Under the pieces are notes generated by a model. The model was not told where the DNA came from, ran no database searches, and saw nothing but the letters and a program-made list of their open reading frames with translations. Shown piece after piece: positions 5,385-6,345 of a stretch of 6,345 nt of DNA. The stretch is from Candidatus Methanophagales archaeon. Lineage in GTDB: Archaea; Halobacteriota; Syntropharchaeia; Alkanophagales; Methanospirareceae. A program made the position numbers and the translations under genes. The stretch is taken from assembly GCA_023131215.1 (NCBI GenBank), contig JAGLZV010000145.1, positions 1 to 6,345 on the forward strand, written 5' to 3'. The stretch's first letter is position 1. Each line of letters begins with the position of its first letter.

Positions 5385-5523
5385 ACCACAAGATTTCACA
5401 AGATAGACACAAGAAAATTAACCCAATAACTGATGTGAGGTCTCAGATGCAAGATCAAGATACAAAGTTAATCTGTATCTTAAACCTCGATTATTCTCGT
5501 GAAAATCTGTGTAATCCTGTGGT
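5385..5523. repeat. 139-bp imperfect fold-back (inverted repeat) element
   Basis: The left arm starts at ACCACAAGATTTCACA (5385-5400). The right arm is its imperfect reverse complement, ending in TGTGGT (5518-5523), whose complementary strand reads ACCACAGGATTACACA. Matching continues inward (CACAAGAA against CACGAGAA). An inner pair GAGGT (5437-5441)/ACCTC (5484-5488) and a perfect 8-bp hairpin AAGATACA (5457-5464)/TGTATCTT (5474-5481) with a 9-base loop complete it. The arms resemble the 'ACCACAGATTACACAGATT' type of dispersed intergenic repeat known from many prokaryotic genomes. It starts one base after a stop codon, so it may also act as an RNA 3' end. No transposase is encoded within it. 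Confidence 0.65.
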
Positions 5524-5527
5524 TAAT

Positions 5528-5737
5528 AACGTTGCATCTGTGGCATTTGCGCTCTTCGTTACCTGTCCAGCCGCTTTCCGCTCTAATTCATCGTGCGCTT
5601 TTTGCGGTTCTCCACTGCCTTCTCGTGCTCGGCGATATCTTTGTTCTTCACATGCCTTATTTCCGAGAAATAACCCTTCTAATAATACTAATCAATCTAA
5701 AATCAGAATAATACATAAATAAAAAATAGATAAAAAC
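5528..5737. other. Intergenic stretch with no supportable gene
   Basis: About 210 bases without a convincing gene. Bases from about 5530 to 5640 are more GC-rich than the surrounding intergenic DNA. The minus strand has an open stretch of about 31 codons, from about 5676 down to a TAG at 5583-5585, whose charged translation includes AEHEKAVENRKKRTMN. No start codon with a ribosome binding site or recognisable domain goes with it, so it might be a decayed gene. The rest, toward 5737, is AT-rich with no clear structure. Confidence 0.5.
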
Positions 5738-5753
5738 CGAAAGTATTAAATAT
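5738..5753 (+). promoter_or_regulatory. BRE/TATA promoter of the small hydrophobic peptide gene
   Basis: CGAAAGTATTAAATAT combines a purine-rich BRE-like element with a TATA box. It sits about 40-55 bases before the ATG at 5794. Transcription would begin near 5775, giving a very short leader that just includes the GGAGGT site at 5777-5782. Confidence 0.55.
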
Positions 5754-5793
5754 ACCTAAAATATAAATAATAAATTGGAGGTATATACCAAAA

Positions 5794-5952
5794 ATGTGCG
5801 CACCAATAACAGTAGCGGCAGTGGGTGGAGTTGTCGCTGTTCAAGCGATAATAGCGACTAAAATCATAGGTGCTGTCGTTCTCGGCAGTATCTTTGTTGC
5901 GAACTTCCTTCACCCACTAAAAAGGCTAAACCTTGGAAAGGTGGAGGAGTAA
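5794..5952 (+). CDS. 52-aa hydrophobic peptide, unknown; candidate substrate of the adjacent radical SAM enzyme
   Basis: This short gene has its own promoter and a GGAGGT site with an 11-base spacer. The product starts MCAPITVAAVGGVVAVQA and ends HPLKRLNLGKVEE. Residues 5-22 and 24-39 are two hydrophobic stretches rich in Val, Ala, Ile and Gly, joined by TK at 22-23; the tail (40-52) is polar and charged. The only Cys is residue 2. It might be a small membrane protein with one or two helices. Alternatively it could be a ribosomally made precursor peptide, because a radical SAM gene follows 48 bases downstream after an attenuator-like hairpin. Against a typical leader-core layout, the charged part is at the C-terminus and there is no Cys-rich core. 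I do not recognise the family. Coding is supported by the promoter, ribosome binding site and clean hydrophobic pattern. Confidence 0.65.
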   Translation: MCAPITVAAVGGVVAVQAIIATKIIGAVVLGSIFVANFLHPLKRLNLGKVEE

Positions 5953-5994
5953 GCGGAACTCCGCTTTCTACTTCTTCCCCTTTTTTATTTTTTC
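5952..5994 (+). terminator. Hairpin plus T-rich tract between the peptide and radical SAM genes (terminator or attenuator)
   Basis: AGCGGA (5952-5957) pairs perfectly with TCCGCT (5960-5965), although the 2-base loop is tight and some pairs must open. A pyrimidine-rich tract with T6 (5981-5986) and a further T-run (5988-5993) follows. It begins at the last base of the peptide stop codon and ends 7 bases before the radical SAM ATG. Partial termination here would give more peptide mRNA than enzyme mRNA. Confidence 0.55.
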
Positions 5995-6000
5995 CCGAAA

Positions 6001-6345
6001 ATGTTCAAGGGACTGTTCAGTTATCTGACATTGCAAATCGAACCTACCAGGAAATGTAATTTGAACTGTAAAATGTGCATGAGAAGAAATCTTGAAGGAC
6101 CTGTTGGTTCCCTCTCCCTGGATAACTTTAAGAAAATAGTGGATTCGTATAACTTTCGTTACGTTGCTCTGCACGGCTGGGGCGAGCCTCTTTTGAACCC
6201 GGCGTTATTTGAAATGATAAAATATGCAGAAGCTAAAGGCGTGCATACAAATCTTACTACTAACGGAACGCTGATAGAAGAAAATATCGGTAATATTTTC
6301 GACTCAGGTCTAAGAGAAATCGCTTTCGGGATATACGATAAAGAG
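6001..6345 (+). CDS. Radical SAM enzyme, N-terminal part (cut by window end)
   Basis: The frame is open for 115 codons to the window edge. It begins MFKGLFSYLTLQIEPTRKCN and carries the radical SAM 4Fe-4S motif C19-x3-C23-x2-C26 (CNLNCKMC). This is followed by the SAM-binding GWGEP (59-63, a variant of GGEP) in LHGWGEPLLNP, then AEAKGVHTNLTTNGTLI (about 76-92) and GLREIAFGIYD. The pattern fits the SPASM-type or MoaA/PqqE-like branch, which includes peptide-modifying enzymes and cofactor enzymes, but the C-terminal half needed to decide is outside the window. Such enzymes cleave S-adenosylmethionine to start radical chemistry in the cytoplasm. No ribosome binding site precedes the ATG; only the T-rich tract of the hairpin is there. 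No leader-binding (RRE) domain lies before the motif. The frame is shared with the upstream peptide gene, whose TAA separates them. Confidence 0.9.
   Translation, partial: MFKGLFSYLTLQIEPTRKCNLNCKMCMRRNLEGPVGSLSLDNFKKIVDSYNFRYVALHGWGEPLLNPALFEMIKYAEAKGVHTNLTTNGTLIEENIGNIFDSGLREIAFGIYDKE

Noticed and set aside
4991..5412. Minus-strand open frames across the cytoplasmic FmdE gene
   Set aside because: They are shadows of a gene with clear FmdE and zinc-ribbon motifs on the plus strand.
5385..5523. Fold-back region as a CRISPR array or transfer RNA
   Set aside because: There is only one inverted pair, with no regularly spaced direct repeats or spacers, and no cloverleaf or T-loop sequence.
5435..5722. 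Plus-strand open frame of 95 codons with several cysteines
   Set aside because: It runs through the fold-back repeat and AT-rich intergenic DNA, has no ribosome binding site, and its composition fits no protein family. Frames crossing such repeats are often open by chance.
5968..6174. Minus-strand open frame over the radical SAM start
   Set aside because: The plus strand carries CNLNCKMC and GWGEP in a continuous frame. The minus frame has no recognisable content.

Overview
The window looks archaeal and probably euryarchaeal, from a methanogen- or ANME-like lineage. The evidence is AT-rich intergenic DNA with TATA/BRE-like promoters and T-tract terminators, strong GGAGGTGA-type ribosome binding sites with a recurrent spacer of about 11 nt, two FmdE-family proteins, and a secreted protein ending in a PGF-CTERM-like archaeal sorting tail. 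The exact lineage is inference and cannot be fixed from the sequence alone.

Left part (1-3030): the window opens inside the 3' end of an ABC-2 type permease gene (+). Next comes a promoter region with a 14-bp tandem repeat, then one or two tiny overlapping ORFs. The better supported of these encodes a 70-aa protein with a His-rich head and a helical tail. A hairpin separates it from a dead ABC ATPase gene (+), which carries a one-base T-run frameshift and lacks its 3' half. The break butts directly onto the 3' end of an intact convergent operon on the minus strand, made of an ABC ATPase (2131-3030) and its ABC-2 permease (1325-2134), translationally coupled by a 4-base TTGA overlap. The ATPase ends in an unusual 8-residue Arg/Gly/Met repeat.

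Middle (3031-5384): a divergent promoter region separates this exporter operon from a secreted, C-terminally anchored FmdE-family protein (+). That protein appears to contain two FmdE-like units, the first lacking the metal-ligand-like cysteines. A second, cytoplasmic FmdE protein with a C-terminal zinc ribbon follows. One FmdE protein outside the membrane and one inside suggest related metal- or cofactor-linked roles in two compartments, but no substrate can be read from the sequence.

Right part (5385-6345): a 139-bp imperfect fold-back element begins just after the second fmdE-like stop codon. It is followed by about 210 bp with no supportable gene. A good archaeal promoter then drives a 52-aa hydrophobic Gly/Ala/Val/Ile-rich peptide gene. 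That gene is followed by a compact hairpin with a T-rich tract, and then the 5' end of a radical SAM enzyme gene with the canonical CxxxCxxC motif, cut by the window edge. A small peptide, an attenuator-like hairpin and a radical SAM enzyme together resemble a RiPP-type peptide-modification locus. This is the most interesting candidate for an undescribed system here, though the evidence is arrangement rather than recognised homology.
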